DNA of 64,000 nt. It comes from Haladaptatus caseinilyticus (GTDB lineage Archaea; Halobacteriota; Halobacteria; Halobacteriales; Haladaptataceae). Positions 7,954-17,552 of this stretch are shown in pieces. The first letter of the stretch is position 1, and each line of letters opens with the position of its first letter. Below the pieces are notes generated by a model. The model was given only the letters and a program-made list of their open reading frames with translations, was not told where the DNA came from and searched no databases. Made by a program: the position numbers and the translations under genes. The stretch is taken from the NCBI RefSeq assembly GCF_026248685.1, contig NZ_CP111041.1, positions 493,466-557,465 of the forward strand. Reading direction: 5' to 3'.

Positions 7954-9558
7954 TCACCGCTCCAGATTTTGGCGATGAGAGCGTCCGACGGCGTCGAGAA
8001 TAGCGATCCACCGTCGAGCCTGTTGAAATATCAGATACTCGTTTCTGACATTTTCTTGTGCATTGTGCGTCCAAACGCCTTCCTCATCCGATTCGGTAAG
8101 TACCGTTTTGAGCACTGATGCCACCTCGGCTGGAGCCTCGGGGTCGGGAATGAGTTTCCCGTTTTCATTGTCACAGATTTGTGCGCGAATGCCACCCCTG
8201 TCCGCTCCGACCGTGAGAGCACCTTTCCACATAGCCTCCGTCACGGTCAGTCCAAAACCCTCTTGCAGGGAGTTCTGGACGACCACCGTCGCACATCGCT
8301 GCAACGCGTTCACCACTAAAGCACTGTCGTGATTATCTTCGGGCATGACGAGGAGAGCGATATCTCGCTTGAGTTCGGGAGGGACTCGTTGCCACTCCTG
8401 ACAGAGTTCGTCGAACACCAACTGGCCCTCGGGATCGTCTGCGACCGATCGAATGCTTGGTCCCGCAAGTACGAGTCCCGTCGATGCGATTTTCTTGTAG
8501 TCGTTGGAATTCGTGTTTTCTTCGTTTTGTTTCTTTAAATGAACGAATGCGCGGAGAAGAGGAGAAAGGCCTTTCAATCGGTCCCAGCGGGAGATTTGGA
8601 GTACAAACGGTCGGGACAGGATTCCGAAATCGTCCGGAATGATAGCGGGTTCGAGTGAACCGTCGGGTTGAAGCCGTTGCACGGGTTGGTCACGATCGAG
8701 GGGAGAGTTCGTAATCGCTCTCGACATCTCTACAAGTGCCGAATTGACGAGCAAGCTGAGAAGCTCCTGTGGTGCAAGGCTCTTATTTTTCGGGCTCAAG
8801 GGGTCGATAGCCGGTGAGATACACACGGTCTTCGCTCGTAGAAACTCAGGAATGTATTCGGGGAGGGAGAAAACAGTACGATCGTACTCACGGATCCAGG
8901 GTCGCAAATATTCCCACCCTGCTTTCGTTTGTGGCGTTATTTCATCCCTGCCGATGTGTGAACACCAAATAGATGGAACACCGGTTTCTGCGACCGCTAG
9001 CGCACCTGCAGCGAGCGGTTGTGGGTCATGACAGACGACGATATCATCCGGACCGAGACACCGTTGAATCGAATCGGCGATGTGTCGACTTTCACGTTCG
9101 TAACACGAGATCTCCTCGGCGCTAATCTCCGGAACGCCGACTCCATGCAATAGGTTGTGGATTCGTTTCGTAAAATCGAAAAAGGTTGGATCATCACTTT
9201 CGATCACGATCCACTGCGTTTGTATCCCGATCTCGCGCAACAGGGTGATGAGCTGTGGCATCATCTCCGCAACACCACCCCCCTGTTCCGCCGAATTGAT
9301 CATCCAGACGGTTCGTCCCCTCAGCGAACGTAGTTGGTCATCGATGTCTGCAAACATCTTTTCGATTGGTTTTTGTAGTATAGAATGTGAATAATAATCT
9401 GCCAACGTACATTCGGTTTCCACATCGACAATGGTAATACCGCCATCACCTTGTGAGGGCTTGGGTGATATATTGCCCTCTGGTTTCGGCAGGTCATCGG
9501 TCCGGAGATGACCCGGAACAGATTCTGATTGATTACACTCGGATCTCTGACCGCTCAT
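7954..9558 (-). CDS. GT4 glycosyltransferase, TreT-like (trehalose synthase family)
   Basis: A 534-residue GT-B fold enzyme. The first ~45 residues are a polar, probably disordered leader. The N-terminal Rossmann domain begins at about 75 ('RGRTVWMINSAEQGGGVAEM', the glycine-rich loop of TreT-type enzymes). 'VCHDPQPLAAG' and 'WCSHIGRDE' are the acceptor-domain loops of this group. The C-terminal domain starts with 'VLQISRWDRLKGLSPLL' and carries the nucleotide-sugar E-x7-E motif in 'NSLQEGFGLTVTEAMWKG'. TreT joins NDP-glucose to glucose to make trehalose, an osmolyte. Known family members are shorter, and the acceptor cannot be proved here. It stands alone on the minus strand. Confidence 0.8.
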   Translation of the reverse strand: MSGQRSECNQSESVPGHLRTDDLPKPEGNISPKPSQGDGGITIVDVETECTLADYYSHSILQKPIEKMFADIDDQLRSLRGRTVWMINSAEQGGGVAEMMPQLITLLREIGIQTQWIVIESDDPTFFDFTKRIHNLLHGVGVPEISAEEISCYERESRHIADSIQRCLGPDDIVVCHDPQPLAAGALAVAETGVPSIWCSHIGRDEITPQTKAGWEYLRPWIREYDRTVFSLPEYIPEFLRAKTVCISPAIDPLSPKNKSLAPQELLSLLVNSALVEMSRAITNSPLDRDQPVQRLQPDGSLEPAIIPDDFGILSRPFVLQISRWDRLKGLSPLLRAFVHLKKQNEENTNSNDYKKIASTGLVLAGPSIRSVADDPEGQLVFDELCQEWQRVPPELKRDIALLVMPEDNHDSALVVNALQRCATVVVQNSLQEGFGLTVTEAMWKGALTVGADRGGIRAQICDNENGKLIPDPEAPAEVASVLKTVLTESDEEGVWTHNAQENVRNEYLIFQQARRWIAILDAVGRSHRQNLER

Positions 9559-10294
9559 ACGACTTCCTCACTGTAGTGACTTCCCAAGGACACATAAACA
9601 GTGACAACCATCCCGAATTCCTCCGTCTCATTTTTTTCTCGAATCGTTCCTTACGAGGTAATTAACGGACCCGATTCACGCTTTCATCGAATAGAGAACG
9701 CTTCGTTTTGCCGGCGAACATGCAAAACTCGCTGGTATTACGTACTATAGTTAATCCCAGATTTATGTTTTCAGTAATAACGCCTTGGGAAATGTGTGTC
9801 CTATTATCGAAATCAGTAGACTTTACCGCGATATATCACCAGAAAGTGCCACCCGCTCTACAGATACGGTCTTCCATGGCAGTATTAATGCATAAATAGT
9901 ACAATACTAAACCAGAGATTCTATCGTTTACTCATCATCACTTGTAGTGAAAACAAATATACATGATATATAGAAGAGATTACCTGCGTCCAGAATTTAC
10001 TCTATTGTAGCTAGAAAAAACTGTCATTTTCGGAAAATTGGGTACAAAACCACTTTTCGGGATCCTATATTCAAATGATAATACAGTGCAGACATCAATA
10101 ACTTAGTATCTGAATCGAACAAATACCGACCAAGCGTAGTAGTATCAGACCCGCTCTGTCCCCCACCGTATATTGTATAATACATACAAGAACAATCCAA
10201 TCGGTTTTGACAGGGATATCGTGCACCATCGTCCACCTCTCGCGTTTCACGACGCCAACAAACGACACTGCGGCCACAGTGGAGGTGTCTGCCG
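9559..10294. other. AT-rich intergenic region without a supported gene
   Basis: About 735 bases. The composition falls well below that of the coding parts, and all short frames in either direction lack motifs. The stretch 9890-10020 is especially A/T-rich. I see no RNA gene or mobile-element end here. Confidence 0.45.
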
Positions 10295-10411
10295 ATGAGT
10301 AACACCACGATTTCCGGAGTATCCGGTATCTTCCATGTAGACGACATCTCGGGGAGTGAACTCGTCGGATACCTCCAGAGCTTCACTTACCGTTTCGACG
10401 ACCCCGAATGA
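10295..10411 (+). CDS. Possible 38-residue ORF or 5' end of a decayed gene
   Basis: The ATG at 10295 is preceded by GGAGGTG (10281-10287) at a spacing of seven bases, a near-perfect match to the haloarchaeal anti-Shine-Dalgarno. The peptide (MSNTTISGVSGIF... ending FDDPE) has the acidic look of halophile proteins. After its TGA the same frame stays open for another 42 codons (peptide-like 'MVLGEKQARTVPKTDQ'), so it may be the start of a gene broken by a stop. It is too short to assign a family. Confidence 0.3.
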   Translation: MSNTTISGVSGIFHVDDISGSELVGYLQSFTYRFDDPE

Positions 10412-10635
10412 GGAGGTATCGAGAAAGACCACAGACACGATATACGAATCCTCCAAATGGTGCTTGGGGAAAAGCAAGCACGAACGGTTCCAAAGACGGA
10501 TCAAATTATCACGGGACCCGAACCACGTCGGCAAGAATAGATATCGGACCGAGAGCACGACGATTCACGAAAATAACGAGACACGAACGTTCTGGAAAGA
10601 GAAGGCAGGAACGCTGTCGAACGATGACCTAATGG

Positions 10636-10950
10636 ATGTCAGCGGGCGTCGTATGGAGGTATCAACCGGAAGGTACTATCGACGATAGACCGTCAATCGT
10701 TCCCGGTAAACGAGGGTTTCAGCTACATCCCGTTTCAAAACACTGGTGTTATTTATCGTTCGCTCTGAGAACGAGTGTGACTACCTTCGCACCGTCTTTT
10801 GACGATGATTTACAATTAGCGTGCAGCGGATACCGGATTACCGTTGACGAGGGACGTGAGTCGTTTTTCGCGATCTGTATCGAAGAACCGGGGAGTGAAA
10901 ACGCGTGGATCATGTCGGATACCGCCCACTCGTTGGATTCGATACGATAG
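10636..10950 (+). pseudogene. Probable remnant ending like a small haloarchaeal DUF7331-type protein
   Basis: The frame ends with 'FFAICIEEPGSENAWIMSDT' plus a short tail. That is similar to the conserved end of small haloarchaeal proteins of the DUF7331 kind (an E/D-N-x-AW-(I/V)-x-SD pattern). The upstream part of the frame is Cys/His/Arg-rich and not halophile-like, so only about the last 50 codons seem genuine. With no credible start, it is reported as a remnant. Confidence 0.25.
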
Positions 10951-11288
10951 TCGAAGTCTGCCCTCGGCATGCGAAAAACAACACCTCTTCTCATCGGCTG
11001 TGAGCAACAGCAGTGCACTGCTCGCCGCATGTCCAGTCAGCGCCGGTACCGTGGACAATAAAAATACTTTTGATTGGAATTTAATTTATATATAATCAAT
11101 CTAAAACAAGCACAAACGGTATGATTTAGGCACCAATTCCACAAAGTCACGATCGGTATCAAAGATGAAGGGTGCTGTACAATGAGGAGATGGGCTACAC
11201 ACTCGATTTCGTTTTTGAGATCGATAAACGAATCGTGCAAATGGCTGCGTTTGCCTCGACCAAGGGCGGTACTCACTGGATGCGATCA

Positions 11289-12197
11289 ATGATTCTCACG
11301 GTTACACTCAATCCAGCAGTCGATCATACGGTAGAACTTGACTGTGTACTCACGGATGACACCGTCGCACGAACCGATGATTCTCAGTTCGACCCGGGTG
11401 GCAAAGGGATCAACGTCTCGAAATATTTGGTCGAACAAAACGTCCAAACAGTAGCGACAGGGTTCGTCGGCGACTTCTTGGGACGATTTTTACAAGAGGA
11501 ACTGACAAGGAGCGATATCCTGACCGATTTTGTCGAGATTTCGGGATGTACTCGTCTGAACACGACGATTCTGACACCTCACGCAGAACTCAAAATCAAT
11601 CAGGACGGGCCGATTATCGATGATACCGCCGCCGATTTGATCATCGAGGCGATCACGCGTCACAACCCGCAAACGGTCGTCATCGCGGGAAGTCTCCCTC
11701 CCGGCGTCGGCCCCGAAATAATCGACCGCGTCGCTGAGGCAGGTTCGTGGGAGGTTGTCGTGGATGTTCGTGGTGAAGTCCTTCACGCCCTCGAAGGGGA
11801 GTACGCACTCTGTAAGCCCAATCGTGAGGAATTGGCTGCCGCAACCGGCACAGATATCGGTTCGCTCGAAGATGCGTTCTCAGCGGTTCGGAGCCTTAGA
11901 GAACAGGGGTTCGAGCGTGTCGTTGCATCTCTTGGAGAGGATGGCGCGATTATGGCCACATCGGACGCCGTCCTCCATGCGCCAGCTCTCGATGTCGATG
12001 TCGTCGATACCGTCGGAGCAGGGGATGCGCTCCTTTCGGGCGTGCTTGCCGAACGGCATCGCGGCGGAACGGACGCGACAGCTCTCTGTACGGGTGTGGC
12101 TGTCGCATCGCGTGTCGTTTCTGTCTCCGGTACGAGCGTTCCGGTGCTTGACGATGTTTCCGGGAACGTCGAAGAGATGTCGGCAAGAGCATACTAG
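11289..12197 (+). CDS. pfkB: 1-phosphofructokinase (PfkB family)
   Basis: The start at 11289 (MILTVTLNPAVDHTVEL) gives 302 residues, the usual family length; the upstream in-frame codons are not part of the family. The substrate loop 'FDPGGKGINVSKYLVE' lies near residue 40, and 'VIAGSLPPGVGPEI' near 130. The ATP site and catalytic base are in 'VDTVGAGDALLSGVL' near 250. The enzyme phosphorylates fructose 1-phosphate, made by the PTS encoded immediately downstream, to fructose 1,6-bisphosphate in the cytoplasm. It is the first gene of the fructose operon. In Haloferax volcanii the equivalent gene is fructose-induced and controlled by GlpR, whose homologue closes this cluster. Confidence 0.95.
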   Translation: MILTVTLNPAVDHTVELDCVLTDDTVARTDDSQFDPGGKGINVSKYLVEQNVQTVATGFVGDFLGRFLQEELTRSDILTDFVEISGCTRLNTTILTPHAELKINQDGPIIDDTAADLIIEAITRHNPQTVVIAGSLPPGVGPEIIDRVAEAGSWEVVVDVRGEVLHALEGEYALCKPNREELAAATGTDIGSLEDAFSAVRSLREQGFERVVASLGEDGAIMATSDAVLHAPALDVDVVDTVGAGDALLSGVLAERHRGGTDATALCTGVAVASRVVSVSGTSVPVLDDVSGNVEEMSARAY

Positions 12198-12351
12198 TGA
12201 ACAAATGATGCAGAACTGCTATCCGGACTCCGGCCGGTTGGTCGATGGTCGGTTTTCACTTCCCGAAATGATTCAATCTCTCCGGTTCGAAATAAACATG
12301 TTCGGAAACATTTTTGAATGGTATTATGAACAATTATGGTGGAATTAGACC

Positions 12352-13509
12352 ATGACAGACGGCAACACGATCGAGAGGTTCCTACACTCACACATTATCT
12401 CGGTCAAAGAGCATTTGATGACGGGAGTCTCGTTTATGATCCCGTTCGTGACGATCGGTGGGATCTTCCTCGCACTGGGATATGCGCTCTCGACGTTCCT
12501 CGGAGGAACGCAGGCAACGAAATCGATTTTCGAGGCGACCGGTCGCCCCGATTGGTTTCTCGCGCAGATCGGTGTTGCCGGATTGACCTTTATGGTCCCG
12601 ATCTTGGGTGCCTATATCGCCTATGCGATCGCCGATCGTCCGGGGTTGGCCCCCGGTTTCCTCCTCTCCTACATTATCCAGCAGGGGAACATTTTGAAAG
12701 CTGCCGGTAACGTCATCGGGCTGCAGGGAGGGGCCGCCGGTGCGGGCTACTTGGGTGCACTCGTTGCTGGACTCGCTGCAGGCTACGTTGCCCGCTGGTT
12801 CAAGCGACGGAACGTCCCGACCATGATCGAGCCGATGATGCCCGTCCTCATCATTCCAGTATTGACGATGGCGGTTCTCTCGCCGATCATCATATTCGTG
12901 CTCGGGGTTCCGGTTGCCATCGCGAACGCGAGTTTGACCTCGTTCCTCAGGGGAATGCAAGGAAGTGAAGCACTGCTTGTCGGTGCCATCCTCGGTGCGA
13001 TGATGGCTTTCGACATGGGTGGGCCGATCAACAAGGTCGCATACGTGTTTGCAGTGGGATTGCTTACCGAGCAGATCTACCAGCCGATGGCTGCGGTAAT
13101 GATCGCGGGAATGATTCCACCATTGGGGATGGCATTGTCGAATTTTATTGCCCCGCAAAAATATACCGTTGAGATGTACGAGAACGCAAAAAGCGCCATT
13201 CCGCTCGGACTTGCGTTCATTACCGAGGGAGCGATCCCTTATGGTGCATCCGACCCGCTTCGGGTCATTCCGAGCATCGTAGCCGGAAGCGTCGTCGGGG
13301 GAGCCGCGTCGATGGCTCTCGGTATTACGATGCCTGCACCGCACGGTGGTATCTTCGTCTTCCTGCTGTCGAATCAACCCGTATTATTCCTTGTCTGTAT
13401 TGCGATCGGGACTGTCACGACTGCGACGGTTGCCACACTCCTCAAGAGTGATTTCGAAGAAACGGTTGGGTCGACCGACTCAACGACCTCAGCACAGACA
13501 AACGACTAA
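12352..13509 (+). CDS. ptfC: Fructose PTS permease, EIIC
   Basis: A 385-residue integral membrane protein with about nine to ten hydrophobic segments. 'GVSFMIPFVTIGGIFLALGYAL' near residue 23 and 'GPINKVAYVFAVGLL' near 222 are classic fructose EIIC signatures, and 'ITEGAIPYGASDPLRVIP' near 288 carries the conserved glutamate loop of the sugar site. It takes up fructose and presents it for phosphorylation by EIIB. In bacteria EIIB and EIIC are often fused; here EIIC stands alone and EIIB is a separate gene at 15988. It follows pfkB after a 154-base gap, which may hold a second promoter. Confidence 0.95.
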   Translation: MTDGNTIERFLHSHIISVKEHLMTGVSFMIPFVTIGGIFLALGYALSTFLGGTQATKSIFEATGRPDWFLAQIGVAGLTFMVPILGAYIAYAIADRPGLAPGFLLSYIIQQGNILKAAGNVIGLQGGAAGAGYLGALVAGLAAGYVARWFKRRNVPTMIEPMMPVLIIPVLTMAVLSPIIIFVLGVPVAIANASLTSFLRGMQGSEALLVGAILGAMMAFDMGGPINKVAYVFAVGLLTEQIYQPMAAVMIAGMIPPLGMALSNFIAPQKYTVEMYENAKSAIPLGLAFITEGAIPYGASDPLRVIPSIVAGSVVGGAASMALGITMPAPHGGIFVFLLSNQPVLFLVCIAIGTVTTATVATLLKSDFEETVGSTDSTTSAQTND

Positions 13510-13536
13510 AACCAAGTTCGTTGTCACACTCAATAC

Positions 13537-14013
13537 ATGACCACGACCATCGAACAAGACGACATCGACGACCTGATTCCGGAATCGCACATCTCGCTCG
13601 AAGAGCCGCCCAGCGAGAAGGACGACTGTATCGAATATCTGCTGGATCTCATCGAGAGCTCCGGACGAGTGACTGACCGCGACACGGCACTCGAAGCGTT
13701 ATTCGCTCGCGAACAGGAGACGACGACAGGCGTCGGCATGGGTATCGGAATCCCACATGCGAAAACGGACGCCGTGACGTGCCCGTCGGTCGCGTTCGCT
13801 CGCTCGACCGACGGTGTTGACTTCGGAGCGATGGACGACGAGCCCGCGAAGCTGCTGTTCATGATACTCGTTCCCGAAACAGGTGCCGAAGACCATCTCG
13901 AGATTCTCAGCTCACTGTCGCGGGCACTCATGCACGAGGAGGTACGTGAATCCCTCTCCGCCGCGAAAACGTCCACTGACGTCCAAGGGACTCTCAAGGA
14001 GGCACTTGCATGA
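13537..14013 (+). CDS. ptfA: Fructose PTS phosphocarrier EIIA
   Basis: A 158-residue cytoplasmic protein. The phosphorylated histidine is His74 in 'GIGIPHAKTD', the conserved EIIA-Fru motif. 'DDEPAKLLFMILVPETGAEDHLEIL' follows as in the family. It accepts phosphate from HPr (next gene) and passes it to EIIB. The stop overlaps the ptsH start by four bases (ATGA), so the two are translationally coupled. Confidence 0.95.
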   Translation: MTTTIEQDDIDDLIPESHISLEEPPSEKDDCIEYLLDLIESSGRVTDRDTALEALFAREQETTTGVGMGIGIPHAKTDAVTCPSVAFARSTDGVDFGAMDDEPAKLLFMILVPETGAEDHLEILSSLSRALMHEEVRESLSAAKTSTDVQGTLKEALA

Positions 14014-14291
14014 CCGAACGAATCGTCGAGATCGTACCGGACGCTGGCCTTCACGCACGACCAGCCTCGAAGTTCGTCGAGACGGTCAACGAGCACGATG
14101 CGACCGTGAAACTCGGTCGTGCTGATTCCGACGACCTCGTGCCTGCTGGGAGTATGATCTCGATCACCAGTCTCGGCGCCAAATGCGGCGAGGAAGTTCG
14201 TCTCGTCGCTGAGGGTGACGATGCCGAATCGACACTCGATGCACTCGAACAGGTGTTGACCACTCCGGAGGGCGAGCGAAACGACTCATGA
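14010..14291 (+). CDS. ptsH: PTS phosphocarrier protein HPr
   Basis: A 93-residue protein with the active-site histidine at the canonical position His15 in 'DAGLHARPASKFVE'. The region around the bacterial regulatory Ser46 reads 'AGSMISITSLGAKCGEE', so a serine is retained although no HPr kinase is visible in the window. HPr carries phosphate from EI to EIIA. It overlaps both neighbours by four bases, consistent with a tightly coupled operon. Confidence 0.95.
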   Translation: MTERIVEIVPDAGLHARPASKFVETVNEHDATVKLGRADSDDLVPAGSMISITSLGAKCGEEVRLVAEGDDAESTLDALEQVLTTPEGERNDS

Positions 14292-15991
14292 CCAACGAAA
14301 CACTCGGTGGAACGGGTGTCACACCCTGTAAAGGAGTGGGTACCGTCGTCTGGTATCGACCGGATTCAGCGCTCCCGAGCAAGGATGACTTCGAGAAAGT
14401 CGCCTCCACTAACCGACCGATGGAGCGTGACCGCTTCGAAACCGCTCGTGAAAGGGCGCATATCGAATTGGAAGCCGAACGAGACCGGGCGGCCAAGCGC
14501 GTCGGCGAAATGGAGGCCGCAGTCTTCGATGCACACATGCAGTTCCTCGATGATCCTCAGATCGACGAGGGCGTGAGTGCCGCTATCGATGAAGGGTTTC
14601 CTGCCGAATCCGCCGTTCAACACGCGTTCGAGGATCCCATCGCAGATTTCGAGGAGATGGATGGCCGGATGGCCGAGCGAGCGGACGACCTTCGAGACGT
14701 CCGTGATCGACTCGTTCGTCTCCTTACTGGCAGTGAACGCGTGAACTTAGCAACACTGCCACGAGGATCGGTTGTCCTTGCTGAGCGATTGACGCCGAGT
14801 GATACCGCTCAGCTGGATACCGATCGAATCGCTGGCTTTGCAACCGTCACCGGCGGCCGCACCTCACATGCGGCTATCGTTGCCCGATCCCTTTCGCTCC
14901 CTGCAGTTGTCGGTGTGGGAGCAACCCTCGAAACCATCGAAGACGGTACTAACGTCATCATAGATGGAGAAATGGACGAGGTTTGCGTAGATCCCAGCGA
15001 AGACCGAATCGCTGCCATCGAAACCGAGACGGATGTTTCCGTGATACATGACCGCGTTGCAACGGCCGATGGCACTGAAATCGAAGTCGCCGCGAACGTC
15101 GGCAGTCCCGCTGAACTGAAAGGAGCCGTCGGGCAGGGTGCTGACGGCGTTGGCCTCTTTCGCACGGAGTTCCTGTTCCTGGATCGTGAAAATCCCCCAA
15201 CCGAACAAGAGCAGTATACGACGTACGTTGACGCGCTCGAGAGGTTTCCGGACAGCCGTGTCGTCGTTCGAACGCTCGATATCGGCGGAGACAAACGGAT
15301 TCCGTATCTCGACCTCCCAGCGGAGGAGAACCCGTTCCTCGGCGAACGTGGGATTCGACGGTCGCTCGGTCCCGATTCGGACCTCTTCGAAACGCAACTG
15401 CGAGCCCTCTTGCGAGCGGCAGCGAACGCCGATGGTGGAACGTTGAGCGTGATGTTTCCGCTCGTTTCAACGGTCGATGAACTAGACGCCGCACTCAACC
15501 GTATCGATGCGGTCGCGGAGTCGCTGGATGCCGCGGATACCGATTACGCGTTACCGGAACTCGGTGTGATGATCGAGACGCCGGGGGCCGTTTTCAGGGC
15601 CGAACAATTCGCTGCCCGCGTCGACTTCCTCAGCATCGGGACGAACGACCTCGCCCAATACGTCATGGCTGCCGACCGGGAGAACGAACAGGTCGCACAC
15701 CTACATGACCCGTTGCACCCACCAGTCCTCCAGGCAATCGACCGAAGCGTCGATGCTGCGCACGACAATGACGCGTGGATCGGGATGTGTGGTGAAATGG
15801 CGGGTAACCCCGAACTATCCGAGTTACTCGTCGGTCTTGGGTTCGACGAATTGAGCATGAGCGCCGTTACCCTGCCGAAAGTGAAGACCAATATAGCAAC
15901 AACAGATCAGATGCGTGCACGTGACATCGCAGCACAAGCACTAACCGCGGAGACACGATCCGACGTCGAAAGCATCATCGAAGATCAATGA
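14288..15991 (+). CDS. ptsI: PTS enzyme I (PEP-protein phosphotransferase)
   Basis: A 567-residue cytoplasmic enzyme that takes phosphate from PEP and hands it to HPr. The phosphorylated histidine is His194 in 'VTGGRTSHAAIVARSL'. The PEP-binding barrel has 'GVGLFRTEFLFLDR', 'VVRTLDIGGDKRIPYL', 'GVMIETPGAVF', 'IGTNDLAQYVMAADREN' and the catalytic cysteine region 'WIGMCGEMAGNPEL'. Length matches bacterial EI. It overlaps ptsH by four bases at the start and ptfB by four bases at the end. Confidence 0.96.
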   Translation: MTNETLGGTGVTPCKGVGTVVWYRPDSALPSKDDFEKVASTNRPMERDRFETARERAHIELEAERDRAAKRVGEMEAAVFDAHMQFLDDPQIDEGVSAAIDEGFPAESAVQHAFEDPIADFEEMDGRMAERADDLRDVRDRLVRLLTGSERVNLATLPRGSVVLAERLTPSDTAQLDTDRIAGFATVTGGRTSHAAIVARSLSLPAVVGVGATLETIEDGTNVIIDGEMDEVCVDPSEDRIAAIETETDVSVIHDRVATADGTEIEVAANVGSPAELKGAVGQGADGVGLFRTEFLFLDRENPPTEQEQYTTYVDALERFPDSRVVVRTLDIGGDKRIPYLDLPAEENPFLGERGIRRSLGPDSDLFETQLRALLRAAANADGGTLSVMFPLVSTVDELDAALNRIDAVAESLDAADTDYALPELGVMIETPGAVFRAEQFAARVDFLSIGTNDLAQYVMAADRENEQVAHLHDPLHPPVLQAIDRSVDAAHDNDAWIGMCGEMAGNPELSELLVGLGFDELSMSAVTLPKVKTNIATTDQMRARDIAAQALTAETRSDVESIIEDQ

Positions 15992-16443
15992 AACTAATCG
16001 CAATCACATCCTGTCCGACCGGAATCGCACACAGTCAAATGGCCGCCGAGAATCTAGAAACGACTGGAGAGACGATGGGCCACGACATATCTGTCGAAGT
16101 TCAGGGAGCGATGGGTGCCCAAAACGAACTTTCGACGGAAGAGATCGACGCAGCGAACGCAGTCATCATCGCAGCCGATACGGCCGTCGATCGCGACCGA
16201 TTTCAGGGAATTCCCCTCGTGAAGGCAACCGTCAAGGATGCCGTCAACGACGCCGAGAGTCTGATCCGTGAAGCCGTCAAACTCGCGGGATCGGACGCAC
16301 CCGCCGAAACTGAATCGCAGGCGGATAACGATGAAGAGAGCGACGAGGCGCTCACAGGGAGCGAGTCTAGTCGAAAACAAAAACAGCTCGGTGGCGATCC
16401 GTCAAAGGGGTTGTTTGCCCGACTCAAGCGTCTTTTTAGCTAG
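15988..16443 (+). CDS. ptfB: Fructose PTS EIIB
   Basis: A 151-residue protein. The phosphorylated cysteine is Cys9 in 'AITSCPTGIAHSQMAAE', the EIIB-Fru signature. The EIIB domain ends near residue 100. A 30-residue acidic linker follows, then a short basic amphipathic end 'GLFARLKRLFS' (residues ~141-151). As EIIB is not fused to EIIC here, that tail may dock it on the membrane or on PtfC (inference). It closes the operon and is convergent with glpR. Confidence 0.93.
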   Translation: MKLIAITSCPTGIAHSQMAAENLETTGETMGHDISVEVQGAMGAQNELSTEEIDAANAVIIAADTAVDRDRFQGIPLVKATVKDAVNDAESLIREAVKLAGSDAPAETESQADNDEESDEALTGSESSRKQKQLGGDPSKGLFARLKRLFS

Positions 16444-16535
16444 GAGTGGTTCGGAGAAGTTCCACGGATGCACGAGGGGGGTTCTTCAGGGCGTAACCCC
16501 GAGGTGGTTCGCACACAAGCGTCGGTCAGTGTCGA

Positions 16536-16558
16536 AGCGAGTTTAGCTCGTTCTTTTT
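16536..16558 (+). terminator. Candidate terminator of the fructose operon
   Basis: A six-base-pair stem (AGCGAG / CTCGTT, one G-U pair) with a TTTAG loop is followed directly by a pyrimidine/T-rich run (TTCTTTTT). It lies in the 120-base gap between ptfB and the convergent glpR. T-runs are the main archaeal termination signal, so this is a reasonable but unproved call. Confidence 0.4.
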
Positions 16559-16563
16559 CGAGA

Positions 16564-17331
16564 TCACGTTGTTACTCCGTCGACAACGTGTACATCGGCA
16601 TCCTGTAACCACTTCCTGTGCTCATCCGATAGCTTTTCGTCAGTAACAAAGACGTTTATCTGGTCGAGGTTCCCGAATCGCTTGAAGCTCCGTTTGCCGA
16701 GCTTCCCGACATCGGATACGAGGACGGTTCGCTTCGAGTTCTCTATCATGAGTTCCTTCATTCGCGCTTCCTCGGCGTTCGGAGTCGTGAGAAAACCCTC
16801 TTCGTCGATACCGTTTGTCCCGAGAAATACGATATCGAAGTTAGACGATTCCATGAACTGTTCGGCCGTCGGACCGACGAGGGCTAGTGTCCGTTGACGA
16901 AGTGACCCGCCGGTGAGTTCGACTTCGACTCCCTGTTCTCGAAGCTCGAGTGCGATCAGTGGGGAGTTGGTAACGCCAATAAACTGATCTTCCGACGACG
17001 CCTTTTTTGCGACTTCCATGGTTGTCGTCCCCGAATCGAAGAAAACGACGGTACCGTGATGAATCTCTTCGACAGCGCGTTCTGCGATGGCGGTTTTACC
17101 CGTGAGGTTCTGTACCTTTTTTTCTCGAACGTTTTTTTCACCGCCGACGGATGCAATCGGGACTGCACCCCCATGCGAACGTTCGATCAGTTGCCTCTCT
17201 TCAAGGTCGGTTAGATCACGTCGAATCGTTGCCTTCGAACAGCTCATTTCGTCGGCTAGTTCGTCTACAGAGCAACCGTCTCGCTCCAAGACGTACTCTA
17301 CGATATCGCGTTTCCGTTGTGCTGGTAGCAT
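16564..17331 (-). CDS. glpR: DeoR-family regulator GlpR
   Basis: The start at 17331 (MLPAQRKRDIVEYVLERDG) is chosen because it gives the family length (255 residues) and has GAGGAGA directly before it; longer in-frame starts add an atypical basic leader. The DeoR helix-turn-helix is 'SVDELADEMSCSKATIRRDL' near residue 20, ending 'RSHGGAVPI'. The sugar-phosphate domain has 'VFFDSGTTTMEVAKKA' and 'TNSPLIALELREQG', then 'LVGPTAEQFMES'. In Haloferax GlpR represses fructose and glucose kinase genes. Its convergent position against the PTS operon strongly suggests it controls pfkB-ptfCA-ptsHI-ptfB. Confidence 0.9.
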   Translation of the reverse strand: MLPAQRKRDIVEYVLERDGCSVDELADEMSCSKATIRRDLTDLEERQLIERSHGGAVPIASVGGEKNVREKKVQNLTGKTAIAERAVEEIHHGTVVFFDSGTTTMEVAKKASSEDQFIGVTNSPLIALELREQGVEVELTGGSLRQRTLALVGPTAEQFMESSNFDIVFLGTNGIDEEGFLTTPNAEEARMKELMIENSKRTVLVSDVGKLGKRSFKRFGNLDQINVFVTDEKLSDEHRKWLQDADVHVVDGVTT

Positions 17332-17552
17332 TCTCCTCGGGTCTCGTATGTCTGATTGCTTTACCCGTAGTTTATAGTTGCTCGTGATCGTCAATTTTTG
17401 TTTCGAAAGCTTCGTGAAGAAACTCATCATGGCGACGGTTTAGATATGAAGATATCCAAAAAGTACTAATGGTTATCCGGTCACCATTTTATCACCAAAC
17501 GACCATCGTTTGCTCGTCCTGACGTCGAGTGTACAATCAGACAACACGCATT

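Noticed and set aside
10356..10688. 110-codon plus-strand frame
   Set aside because: It is very basic and polar with no motif, and it competes with the short frame at 10295 that has a good ribosome binding site.
12388..13377. Long minus-strand frame opposite ptfC
   Set aside because: It is an antisense shadow of a well-supported EIIC gene. The product is rich in His, Arg and Asp with no family signal.
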